From: Aliitabrizicola sp031408575
GTDB lineage: Bacteria; Pseudomonadota; Alphaproteobacteria; Rhodobacterales; Rhodobacteraceae
Direction: 5' to 3'
Assembly: GCA_031408575.1 (NCBI GenBank)
Contig: JANNWS010000033.1
Coordinates: 1-8,480 of the forward strand
DNA: 8,480 nt
Below, piece after piece: positions 1-6,314 of the stretch; position 1 is the first letter of the stretch; each line of letters starts with the position of its first letter. The notes under the pieces were generated by a model, which did not search any database, was not told where the DNA came from, and worked only from the letters and a program-made list of their open reading frames with translations. A program made the translations under genes and the position numbers.

Positions 1-842
1 GCAGCCCCCAGCACCGCCCCCGCAATCGTGCCGGACCCGCCGTTCAGGCTGGCCCCGCCGATCACGGCCGCAGCAATGACCGAAAGTTCCATCCCGATGC
101 CGAAAGTCGGTGTGCCGGCGCCAAAGCGGGCCATGTAGACCACACCCGCAACCCCGGCGAGGGTGGAGCATATCGTGGCGCTGATCACCTTCATGCGGTT
201 GGTGTCGATGCCCGAAAACCGCGCAGCCTTTTCGTTCGACCCGGTGTAGTAGACCTTGCGAAAGAAGGTTGACCGACGCAGCGCCACATCGAAAGTCGCG
301 ATCAGCGTCAGGAAAATCACAATCACGAACGGCATCCGGCCAATCGTTCCCTGACCGACGAATTTGAACTCGGGCGGCAATGAGAACAGCGACAGTGGCG
401 TGCCTTTGGTGATCAGCAGACACAGCCCGCGCGCAATCACCATGACCGCCAGCGACACGATGAAAAAATGCAGCCCAACCCGTGTCACGCATTGGCCCAT
501 CAGCCAGCCGACCAGCCCGCAGGCGGCAATGGCGATCAGGCTGGCGGTCCACGGGTCCATTCCGGCCAGAAACAGCCAGGCCCCGATCACCATGGCAAGG
601 CACACGACCGAGCCGACCGACAGATCAATCCCGCCCACGATCAGCAGTATCGTCATGCCGATCACCACGATCCCCTCGACCGAGAAGGACAGCATGATCG
701 CGCGGGCATTTGTCCATGTCAGGAAATAGGGCGACGCAAAGCTCATCGCGATACAGATCGCAAGAATGATGACCAGCAACCCGAATTCGCGCATCCGGAA
801 CAGCCGGGACAGGGTCGAGGGCGGAACGGATGTGGTCGTCAT
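1..842 (-). CDS. Sugar ABC transporter permease, RbsC-like (C-terminus cut by window edge)
   Basis: This is the inner-membrane permease of a carbohydrate ABC importer of the RbsC/AraH/XylH family (BPD_transp_2). It forms the channel through which sugar delivered by the periplasmic binding protein at 2445-3479 passes, powered by the ATPase at 839-2359. About 280 residues are visible. They contain several hydrophobic membrane segments (roughly residues 20-38, 53-70, 78-94, 98-118, 124-145 and 171-187), the family motif GGIDLSVGS at 70-78, a cytoplasmic loop GSNEKAARFSGID at 201-213 that probably contacts the ATPase, and the typical AAAVIGGASLNGGSGT stretch at 257-272. Family members are about 320-340 residues long, so some 40-60 C-terminal residues lie outside the window. 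The ATG at 842 overlaps the ATPase stop as ATGA, and AGGAG lies 8 nt upstream, so the start is well supported. The substrate is unknown. Confidence 0.95.
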   Translation of the reverse strand, partial: MTTTSVPPSTLSRLFRMREFGLLVIILAICIAMSFASPYFLTWTNARAIMLSFSVEGIVVIGMTILLIVGGIDLSVGSVVCLAMVIGAWLFLAGMDPWTASLIAIAACGLVGWLMGQCVTRVGLHFFIVSLAVMVIARGLCLLITKGTPLSLFSLPPEFKFVGQGTIGRMPFVIVIFLTLIATFDVALRRSTFFRKVYYTGSNEKAARFSGIDTNRMKVISATICSTLAGVAGVVYMARFGAGTPTFGIGMELSVIAAAVIGGASLNGGSGTIAGAVLGA

Positions 843-2359
843 GGGGCGGGCTCCTGATGGGCAACAACGGCAGGGCGCAGGCCAGAGGCCAGATGCATTA
901 TGGTTTCCTCGGTCATCGCAGCACCAGTGACTTCGCCCGCGATGCGGCCTTCGTGAAGCACGATGACACGGTCCGACAGCCCGATCAGTTCCGTCAGCTC
1001 GGACGAGATGACGACGATGGCTGCCCCTTGCGCAGCAAGGTCGCGCAGGATGGCATAGATCTGCGCCTTTGCCCCTATGTCGACGCCCCGCGTCGGCTCG
1101 TCGGCGAACAGCACCACCGGTTCCACCGCCAACAGTTTGGCCAGCGCCACCTTTTGCTGATTACCCCCCGAAAGTGTTCCAACCGGCTGATGCACCGACG
1201 CACAGCGGATATCCAGCCGCGCGCGCAGGCGGTCGGCCTGCGCCGTCTCGCGCGCCGGATCGACCGACCAGCGCCCCGAGACGCGGCCCAGATCAAGCGC
1301 CGAGATGTTCGCGGCAATCGACAGATCAAGGAACACGCCGTTGCCCTTGCGGTCCTCGGACAGATACACGATCCCCGTGCTGATCGCCGCGCGGTAGCTG
1401 TCCTGCGCGATCTCGCTGCCGTCCAGCGCAATGGTGCCGCTGTCACGCGCCCGCAACCCGCAGACCGCTTGCGCGGTTTCGGTGCGGCCCGATCCGATCA
1501 ATCCACCAAACCCCAGAATCTCTCCTGCATGAACGGCAAAGCTGATGTCTTTCAGGCGGCAGTCGGACAGGCCCTGTACCGTCAGGCGCGGCGTTTTCGC
1601 AATATGCGTGGCTTTTGGCGGGTACAGGTCAGGCAGGGCGCGGCCGACCATGCGGGTTGCCACCGCCTCGGGTGTGGTATCGCGCGTGGCGACCGTTTCC
1701 ACGTAAGCGCCATCCCGGAACACGGTGATCCGGTCCGACAGCGCAAAGATTTCGGCCATCCGGTGGCTGACATAGATGATCCCCAGACCCTTGTCGCGCA
1801 GCGCCCGGATGACGGTGAACAACCGGTCGGATTCCGCTTCGGTCAGGGCGGCGGTCGGTTCGTCAAAGATCAGAACCTTGCACTCAAGCGTCAGGGCCTT
1901 TGCAATCTCGACGATCTGCTGGCTGGCAATCGGCAGGCTTCCCGCCGCAACAGTCACCGGCACCGGATGCAAGGGGGCCAGCACCGCCTCGGCCCTGGCG
2001 CGCAGATCGGCGGTGTTCATGAAGACCCGGCCAAGCCGGTTGGTTTCCGCCATGAAGATGTTTTCCGCCACCGAAATATCGGGGCAAAGCGCTATTTCCT
2101 GATGCACAAGCCCGATGCCAAGACGCTGCGCGTCCGACGGGCTTGCGGGGCGCACAGGCGCACCGCACAGCCGGATCTCACCCCGGTCCGGGCGCAGAAC
2201 ACCGCCCAGTATGTTCATCAGTGTCGATTTGCCCGCCCCGTTCTCGCCCATCAGGGCATGAACCTCGCCCGCGCGCAGATCGAAGCGCACGTCGTTCAGC
2301 GCCCGTACGGAACCGAAGCACTTCGAGATGTTGGTCAGGGACAGCAGCGCGTCTGGCAT
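839..2359 (-). CDS. Sugar ABC transporter ATP-binding protein, RbsA/MglA-like, two ATPase domains
   Basis: This cytoplasmic ATPase drives the sugar importer. At 506 residues it has the usual length of the RbsA/MglA/XylG family, which carries two fused nucleotide-binding domains. Domain 1 has Walker A GENGAGKST at residues 38-46, a signature region SLPIASQQIVEIAKAL at 141-156, Walker B KVLIFDEPTAAL at 161-172 and the switch histidine in SHR at 198-200. Domain 2 has the degenerate Walker A GGLIGSGRTE at 285-294, which lacks the lysine as is normal for this family. It also has signature LSGGNQQKV at 396-404, Walker B VLFADEPTRGVDIG at 416-429, and SSEL in place of the switch histidine. ATP hydrolysis therefore probably depends mainly on domain 1. 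The gene sits between the binding-protein gene (85-nt gap with stem-loops) and the permease (4-nt overlap). Only a weak GGA lies before its ATG. Substrate specificity cannot be read from this subunit. Confidence 0.97.
   Translation of the reverse strand: MPDALLSLTNISKCFGSVRALNDVRFDLRAGEVHALMGENGAGKSTLMNILGGVLRPDRGEIRLCGAPVRPASPSDAQRLGIGLVHQEIALCPDISVAENIFMAETNRLGRVFMNTADLRARAEAVLAPLHPVPVTVAAGSLPIASQQIVEIAKALTLECKVLIFDEPTAALTEAESDRLFTVIRALRDKGLGIIYVSHRMAEIFALSDRITVFRDGAYVETVATRDTTPEAVATRMVGRALPDLYPPKATHIAKTPRLTVQGLSDCRLKDISFAVHAGEILGFGGLIGSGRTETAQAVCGLRARDSGTIALDGSEIAQDSYRAAISTGIVYLSEDRKGNGVFLDLSIAANISALDLGRVSGRWSVDPARETAQADRLRARLDIRCASVHQPVGTLSGGNQQKVALAKLLAVEPVVLFADEPTRGVDIGAKAQIYAILRDLAAQGAAIVVISSELTELIGLSDRVIVLHEGRIAGEVTGAAMTEETIMHLASGLRPAVVAHQEPAP
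851..855 (-). promoter_or_regulatory. Ribosome binding site of the permease
   Basis: AGGAG reads on the minus strand 8 nt before the permease ATG and lies inside the last codons of the ATPase gene. Together with the ATGA stop/start overlap it fixes the permease start and suggests translational coupling. Confidence 0.75.
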
Positions 2360-2372
2360 GGTTTCATTCCAC

Positions 2373-2430
2373 GGGCGGCGGCAGCGCCGCCCCGTTCAGG
2401 GGGAAAGGACCGGGGGCTGCATGCCCCCGG
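2373..2430 (-). promoter_or_regulatory. Two intercistronic GC-rich stem-loops between binding-protein and ATPase genes
   Basis: In transcription order, the first hairpin (2430-2410) has perfect 8-bp arms CCGGGGGC/GCCCCCGG around a 5-nt loop and begins 14 nt after the binding-protein stop. The second (2392-2373) has perfect 8-bp arms GGGCGGCG/CGCCGCCC around a 4-nt loop and ends 13 nt before the ATPase start. Neither is followed by a real T-run, so full termination is unlikely. In binding-protein-first ABC operons such structures often protect the 3' end of the binding-protein message or attenuate read-through, giving more binding protein than membrane subunits. That role is inferred here; the arms are seen directly. 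Confidence 0.7.
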
Positions 2431-2444
2431 CGGTCTGGCAGGTG

Positions 2445-3479
2445 CTATTCCTCTATGCCCTCGGTGCCGCGACGGGCAAGGTAGGCGTCCCAGTAAAAGC
2501 TGTCGGCATTGTCCTTGGTGACCACCGCATAGCCGTTGTCGATATAGGGGATCTGCATCGGGTTCCGTCCCGCCGCCACATCACCATTCATCGGGTCGAT
2601 CATCTCGGGGTGCGCCGCCATGTAAAGTGCAACAAACCCCATATAGCCCTGCATCCCCTGATTGGGGTTGATCGAGCCGAACACCTCACCCGCCTTGATC
2701 ATATCCAGGATCTTGGCGTTCACATCGGCCGTCATGACCTTGATATTGCCGCCAAGCTCCACCGCGGCCTGCGCCGCACCAAGGGCCGAGTTTGCCTCGG
2801 GCATGAACACAGCACCCAGGTTCGGGTTCGCCTGCGCCAGTTGCAACAGCGCCTGATAGGCCTTGTTCGCATCCTGGTTCGATGCCGCCCGACCGACCAG
2901 CTTCATCTCCGGCCATTTGTCTTCCATCCGGGCGATGAAGGCCGCGATCCGGCGGTCGTGGTTGTCTTGGCCGGGGTTCTCCAGCACGGCATATTCGCCC
3001 TTGCCGCCCATCGCCTCGGCAATCGCATCGGCGGCCCCGATGCCTTCCTTGTCATTGTTCGACGTGATGTGCGCGGCACGCTCGGAATTTGGCGCGTCCG
3101 CGGCAAAGGTGACAATCGCGGTGCCGCCTGCAATGGCGCGGTTGATCGGCTCGATGAACGGATCGGCGTTCATCGGATGAACCAGAATGCCCTTGGGCTG
3201 CTTGGCCAGCACCTGATCAAAGCTGGCGATCTGCTTGTTCACGTCATAGTCCGGCGTGCCGGTGTAAACCGTGTCGCAGCCCATCTGCTGGGCGGCCTGC
3301 TTGAACATCTCATAGACCGGGAACCAGTATTCCACGCCCGAAACCATGACGTTCATGGCGTACAGCTCTCCGGGTTCGCAGCGGAACGGCTCGCTCGCCT
3401 GCGCCGCCTGCGTCGCGATCCCGAACGCCAGCCCCAGTCCTGCGACGGTGCCAAGATAGTATGCGGATTTGACCTTCAT
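2445..3479 (-). CDS. Periplasmic sugar-binding protein of the ABC importer
   Basis: This is the periplasmic substrate-binding protein (Peripla_BP_4/ribose-binding fold, 344 residues) that captures a sugar and hands it to the permease encoded downstream. Residues 1-28 form a Sec signal peptide: MKVK, a hydrophobic core around 7-22, and a probable cleavage site AQA|SEP. There is no lipobox cysteine. Mature-part features include YWFPVYEMFKQAA at 51-63 with aromatic residues near the expected sugar pocket, NPGQDNHDRR at 168-177 holding the conserved arginines, and MTADVN at 249-254 holding the usual hinge-region aspartate. The only two cysteines, C34 and C68, could form a disulphide. The ATG at 3479 is preceded by GGGAGGA at good spacing. 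The gene is first in its operon and follows a long non-coding stretch with a large palindrome. I cannot decide among pentoses, hexoses, polyols or other ligands. Confidence 0.95.
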   Translation of the reverse strand: MKVKSAYYLGTVAGLGLAFGIATQAAQASEPFRCEPGELYAMNVMVSGVEYWFPVYEMFKQAAQQMGCDTVYTGTPDYDVNKQIASFDQVLAKQPKGILVHPMNADPFIEPINRAIAGGTAIVTFAADAPNSERAAHITSNNDKEGIGAADAIAEAMGGKGEYAVLENPGQDNHDRRIAAFIARMEDKWPEMKLVGRAASNQDANKAYQALLQLAQANPNLGAVFMPEANSALGAAQAAVELGGNIKVMTADVNAKILDMIKAGEVFGSINPNQGMQGYMGFVALYMAAHPEMIDPMNGDVAAGRNPMQIPYIDNGYAVVTKDNADSFYWDAYLARRGTEGIEE

Positions 3480-3486
3480 GATATAG

Positions 3487-3493
3487 TCCTCCC
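3487..3493 (-). promoter_or_regulatory. Ribosome binding site of the binding-protein gene
   Basis: GGGAGGA on the minus strand ends 7 nt before the ATG. It is the strongest Shine-Dalgarno sequence in the window, in keeping with high expression of the binding protein. Confidence 0.85.
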
Positions 3494-3533
3494 TTGTTGT
3501 CCGGGCCTTGAGTCTGCGCTCTGGCCCCGAAGT

Positions 3534-3572
3534 GAATGGAAGATATTTCTATTGTAGAATTATCTTCCATTC
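3534..3572 (-). promoter_or_regulatory. 39-bp near-perfect palindrome, candidate operator of the sugar operon
   Basis: The outer arms GAATGGAAGATA (3534-3545) and TATCTTCCATTC (3561-3572) are perfect 12-bp inverted repeats. After one T/T mismatch the symmetry resumes with TTCTA (3547-3551) and TAGAA (3555-3559) around a 3-nt centre. Thus 17 of 18 position pairs match. The site lies 55-93 nt upstream of the binding-protein ATG and directly after a candidate -10 box. It could be a repressor operator, or a hairpin at the very 5' end of the transcript, or both. At 39 bp it is longer than a usual single LacI- or GntR-type site. No regulator gene is in the window. Confidence 0.8.
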
Positions 3573-3577
3573 GAGAA

Positions 3578-3604
3578 ACTATACTTGCAGCCCCGAGTCA
3601 ACAA
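3578..3604 (-). promoter_or_regulatory. Candidate promoter of the sugar operon
   Basis: On the minus strand TATAGT (3583-3578) is a good -10 box. Upstream, TTGACT (3601-3596) is only 12 nt away and TTGTTG (3604-3599) is 15 nt away, so no -35 sits at the ideal 17 nt. Start of transcription would fall near 3571, at the edge of the 39-bp palindrome. The non-ideal spacing fits either activator dependence or a wrong assignment. Confidence 0.4.
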
Positions 3605-3745
3605 TTTTCTTGGCATCTGCGTTTTCGGCGCGCGACATACTTGTGGGGCGACAAATTCTCGGTATGAACCTGACCGGGCGGGGGGCAAAAATCACGTCCA
3701 TAGAATTGAAATTTATGTATTATATTGGCGCGCGTCCGCCGCGTC
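3605..3745. other. Non-coding stretch between dinB and the sugar operon
   Basis: The whole gap from 3480 to 3803 is about 320 nt without a credible gene. Short open frames here have no ribosome binding site or recognisable protein. This middle part includes an AT-rich island (about 3689-3726) holding a perfect TATAAT on the minus strand (3724-3719), but no -35 box at 16-18 nt. I see no riboswitch-like or tRNA-like fold. It most likely holds binding sites for the regulator of the sugar operon. Confidence 0.45.
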
Positions 3746-3764
3746 CCGGCACTGTCAGTGCCGG
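3746..3764 (-). terminator. Hairpin downstream of dinB, probable terminator
   Basis: Perfect inverted repeat CCGGCACTG / CAGTGCCGG separated by one base. In RNA this gives about 7 paired bases closed by a 5-nt loop. It begins about 40 nt after the dinB stop. No T-run follows on the minus strand, so it may act as a weak or Rho-assisted terminator or as a 3'-end stabiliser. Confidence 0.55.
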
Positions 3765-3803
3765 ATGCCGTCACCCTGCACCGCAGAAGACGGGACACGC
3801 GCC

Positions 3804-5057
3804 TTAGCGCAAAGCACGGCCCTTGATGATGGCCTCGGACCCGAACCGGGCGCGAATCGCATCTGTCGCACGCTCCGCCGCGCGACGCTTTGCAGCGGCG
3901 GGATCAAGCAGATCGGTCATGCGGTCGGCCTCTTGCGCCGGGGTAAGGTCGCCAAGCCCGACGCCAATCAGGCGGAACGGGCCTTTGTCAGGTGTCGCGT
4001 CAAAAAGGGCGCGCGCCTCGTGGTACAGACGATCGGCGGTCTGGGTGGGGTCGTGCAGGCTGTGGCGGCGGCTGATCAAGGTAAAGTCGGCCCGCTTCAG
4101 CTTTAGCGTCACGGTGCGGCCCGCAAGATCCTTGGCCTTGGCGCGGTCTGATACCCGCTCGGTCAGGCGCCACAGATGGCCGTCAAGAATGTCAGGGTCA
4201 GACGTGTCGGCATCAAAGGTCGTCTCGGCCGAGATCGACTTCATCCTTTCATCGTGCTGAACAGCGCGCGTGTCCTCGCCCCGCGCAAGATGCCAAAGAC
4301 GGTCGCCAGTGGCACCAAAGCGCGTGTGAAGATCGCGGCGGTCCCAGCGCAGCAGGTCGGCGATGGTGCGGATGCCGGCACTGGCAAGGGCGGTCTGACC
4401 GGCCTCGCCCACGCCCCAGATGATACGGACGGGCTTTTGCTTCAAAAAGTCCTGCGTCTCGGCCTGACCGATCACCGAAAACCCGCGCGGTTTGTCCAGA
4501 TCAGAGGCGATCTTGGCAAGAAACTTGTTGTGCGACAGGCCGACCGAACCGGTGATGCCAAGATCGGTTTCCATCTGCCATACAAACCTTGCCAGAAGAA
4601 CGGCGGGAGGCACGCCGTGCAGGCGCGCGGTGCCGGTCAGGTCAAGAAACGCCTCGTCAAGGCTCAGCGGCTCGATGGCAGGTGTCAGGGCTTCCATCAG
4701 GGCGCGGATCTGGCGCGAAACGGCAACATAGACCGCCATGCGAGGCTTTACGACGACGGCATGGGGGCAGAGTTTAAGGGCCTGAAACATCGGCATGGCC
4801 GAGCGGACGCCATCAATACGGGCAATGTAGCAGCAGGTCGAAACGACCCCCCGTGTGCCGCCGCCCACGATGACGGGCTGATCGCGCAAGGCGGGATTGT
4901 CGCGCTTTTCGACCGAGGCATAGAAGGCGTCGCAATCCATATGGGCGATGGACAGCGTGTCAAGCTCCGGGTGCGACGTGATGCGGGGAGAGCGGCAGGC
5001 AGGGCACCTTGCTCCGACATCAAAGGGGGTAAGACAGTCGCGGCACAGAGCGGGCAT
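3804..5057 (-). CDS. dinB: DNA polymerase IV (Y-family translesion polymerase) with N-terminal zinc ribbon
   Basis: This error-prone polymerase copies past damaged bases. Numbered from the ATG at 5057 it has 417 residues. The N-terminus carries CRDC (5-8) and CPAC (18-21), a zinc-ribbon-like pair not found in E. coli DinB. The catalytic core follows: MDCDAFYASVEK at 40-51 gives metal-binding D41 and, by alignment with E. coli DinB, steric-gate Y46; SLDEAFLD at 132-139 gives D134 and E135; GLSHNKFLAKIASDLDKP lies at 173-190. Then come a thumb helix-hairpin-helix region (WGVGEAGQTAL, 214-224) and the little-finger domain. I see no clear C-terminal QLxLF clamp-binding motif. An in-frame GTG at 5084 would add 9 residues. 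I prefer the ATG because the protein family, as I recall it, begins MPALCRDC and because a -10 box lies 6 nt before it. No Shine-Dalgarno sequence is visible for either start. Confidence 0.95.
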   Translation of the reverse strand: MPALCRDCLTPFDVGARCPACRSPRITSHPELDTLSIAHMDCDAFYASVEKRDNPALRDQPVIVGGGTRGVVSTCCYIARIDGVRSAMPMFQALKLCPHAVVVKPRMAVYVAVSRQIRALMEALTPAIEPLSLDEAFLDLTGTARLHGVPPAVLLARFVWQMETDLGITGSVGLSHNKFLAKIASDLDKPRGFSVIGQAETQDFLKQKPVRIIWGVGEAGQTALASAGIRTIADLLRWDRRDLHTRFGATGDRLWHLARGEDTRAVQHDERMKSISAETTFDADTSDPDILDGHLWRLTERVSDRAKAKDLAGRTVTLKLKRADFTLISRRHSLHDPTQTADRLYHEARALFDATPDKGPFRLIGVGLGDLTPAQEADRMTDLLDPAAAKRRAAERATDAIRARFGSEAIIKGRALR

Positions 5058-5063
5058 AGAGAC

Positions 5064-5092
5064 AGCATAGCACGGCTGTTTCACGCATGAAA
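5064..5092 (-). promoter_or_regulatory. Candidate dinB promoter for a leaderless transcript
   Basis: On the minus strand TATGCT (5069-5064) matches a -10 box, and TTTCAT (5092-5087) lies at a 17-nt spacing as a weak -35. Six nucleotides separate the -10 from the ATG at 5057, so transcription would start at the A of ATG. This agrees with the lack of a Shine-Dalgarno sequence. Confidence 0.45.
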
Positions 5093-5093
5093 C
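5078..5093. promoter_or_regulatory. 16-bp palindrome over the dinB -35 region
   Basis: GTTTCACGCATGAAAC pairs at seven of eight positions; only the pair flanking the centre fails. It covers the candidate -35 and part of the spacer, a good place for a repressor. It is not the alphaproteobacterial LexA box, which is a direct repeat GTTC-N7-GTTC. Confidence 0.5.
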
Positions 5094-5277
5094 GACGCGT
5101 AAGAGGCTGATTTTGCGGGATAGAGGTATTTGTTCCGGCGAGTTTGGCGGATTCGGATGGAACAGTGCGCGACCAGTGCGCGCGGGTATCCGGGGTGCGG
5201 GTCGGGCGCGCGAAACAAAGGTTCATCCACCGTTTACCGTCTTGAAACTGCGCGCCCGCCGCCGAACACGTCAAAGG
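5094..5277. other. Non-coding gap between queG and dinB
   Basis: This gap, about 220 nt counted to the dinB ATG, holds no credible gene. A short minus-strand frame through it has no recognisable protein and no ribosome site. It contains CAGTGCGCG twice (5163-5171 and 5174-5182), spaced by 11 nt, about one helical turn. It also contains GTTC-N7-GTTT at 5221-5235, one base from the LexA consensus but about 165 nt upstream of dinB. Confidence 0.4.
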
Positions 5278-6306
5278 TCAGGCAAGCCGCCCAACCGCCC
5301 AACGCGCGGCATCCGCCACCGCCGGATCTGCGTCACCCTCCAGCCCCGCCGCCACCGCCGCCAACCCCGGCTCGCCTGAATTTCCAATGGCATAAAGCAC
5401 GTTACGCACGAACCGGTCACGCCCGATCCGCTTGATCGGCGACCCTGCAAACCGTGCCCGGAACCCGGCATCGTCAAGGCGCGCCAACTCCGCCAGCAAC
5501 GGCGCGCCGACGCGCGGCTGATAGCCGATGTCCCGCGCCGCGACTGCGAACTTGTTCCAGGGACAGATCGCAAGGCAGTCATCGCAGCCATAAATCCGGT
5601 TGCCCATCAGGCCACGCAAGCCCTCGTCAACCGGCCCCTTGTGCTCGATCGTCAAATAGGAAATGCACCGCCGCGCATCCAGCTGGAACGGCGCCGGAAA
5701 CGCCCCGGTCGGGCAGATATCCAGACACGCCGTGCAACTGCCGCAATGCTCGCCCTCGGGCTCATCGCGCGGCAACTCCAGCGTGGTAAAGATCGCGCCC
5801 AGAAATACCCAGTTCCCCAGATCGCGGCTCAGCAGGTTGGTATGCTTGCCCTGCCACCCGAGCCCCGCCGCCTGCGCCAGCGGCTTTTCCATCACCGGGG
5901 CGGTATCGACAAACACCTTGATCTCGCAGGCCGCCGCCTCGACCAGCCACCGCCCCAGCCGCTTCAGCCGCCGCTTCACAAGGTCATGATAATCCTTGCC
6001 CTGAGCATAAACGCTTACTGCACCCCGGTCACGCTGCGCCAGCACCGCCAGCGGATCGCCCTCCGGCGTGTAACTCTCGGTCAGCATGATAACCGACCGC
6101 GCCTCGGGCCAAAGCGCCGCCGCACTTCCGCGCCACGTCACCCGCTCTGCCATCCAGCCCATCTGGCCGTGCCGTCCCTCGGCCAGCCAGCCAGCCAGCC
6201 GCCCCGCGGCGCCCGGCACAGCATCCGGCGCACAGATGCCGACCTTGGAGAATCCCTCCTCCAAAGCCCGTGCCACCAGTCGTTCTTTCAGTACCGACGC
6301 GTCCAC
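5278..6306 (-). CDS. queG: Epoxyqueuosine reductase QueG
   Basis: QueG reduces epoxyqueuosine to queuosine in the anticodon wobble position of tRNA for Asp, Asn, His and Tyr, using cobalamin and two [4Fe-4S] clusters in the cytoplasm. Visible evidence (342 residues): the signature VDTAPVMEKPLAQ at 133-145 with the proposed proton-donor Asp134, and GWQGKHTNLL at 150-159. The ferredoxin part is CGSCTACLDICP at 188-199 plus C214, and CDDCLAICPWNKF at 241-253; together they supply eight cysteines. The C-terminus (about 305-342) resembles a HEAT-like repeat. The protein is somewhat shorter than E. coli QueG (about 380). The start is uncertain: GTG at 6306 gives a sensible N-terminus but has only a weak GGGG before it. 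A GTG ten codons later is possible. The start abuts an intergenic repeat that separates it from the GST-fold gene upstream. Confidence 0.95.
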   Translation of the reverse strand: MDASVLKERLVARALEEGFSKVGICAPDAVPGAAGRLAGWLAEGRHGQMGWMAERVTWRGSAAALWPEARSVIMLTESYTPEGDPLAVLAQRDRGAVSVYAQGKDYHDLVKRRLKRLGRWLVEAAACEIKVFVDTAPVMEKPLAQAAGLGWQGKHTNLLSRDLGNWVFLGAIFTTLELPRDEPEGEHCGSCTACLDICPTGAFPAPFQLDARRCISYLTIEHKGPVDEGLRGLMGNRIYGCDDCLAICPWNKFAVAARDIGYQPRVGAPLLAELARLDDAGFRARFAGSPIKRIGRDRFVRNVLYAIGNSGEPGLAAVAAGLEGDADPAVADAARWAVGRLA

Positions 6307-6314
6307 AGCCCCGC

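Noticed and set aside
830..2521. Long plus-strand open frame of 563 codons opposite the ATPase gene
   Set aside because: It is antisense to a clear ABC ATPase. The translation is rich in Arg, Gln, His and Asp without domain motifs, as expected for a shadow frame in GC-rich DNA.
2328..3557. Plus-strand open frame of 409 codons opposite the binding-protein gene
   Set aside because: Antisense shadow of a gene with signal peptide, strong ribosome site and clear family features; it has no recognisable domain.
3638..3654. Short inverted repeat TTGT-N6-ACAA in the region upstream of the sugar operon
   Set aside because: The arms are only 4 bp, so it is expected by chance and much weaker than the nearby 39-bp palindrome.
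4176..5090. Plus-strand open frame of 304 codons opposite dinB
   Set aside because: Antisense to conserved polymerase motifs, with low-complexity composition and no motif of its own.
5221..5235. Possible LexA box GTTC-N7-GTTT
   Set aside because: One base off the GTTC-N7-GTTC consensus and about 165 nt from dinB. A one-mismatch hit in a gap this size is not surprising by chance.
5020..5274. Minus-strand 84-codon frame in the gap between queG and dinB
   Set aside because: No recognisable domain, no ribosome site, and it overlaps the dinB start in another frame.
6176..6201. Short tandem CCAG repeats within queG
   Set aside because: They encode ordinary residues of the N-terminal region (GRLAGWLAEG) and reflect codon composition; the frame is intact.
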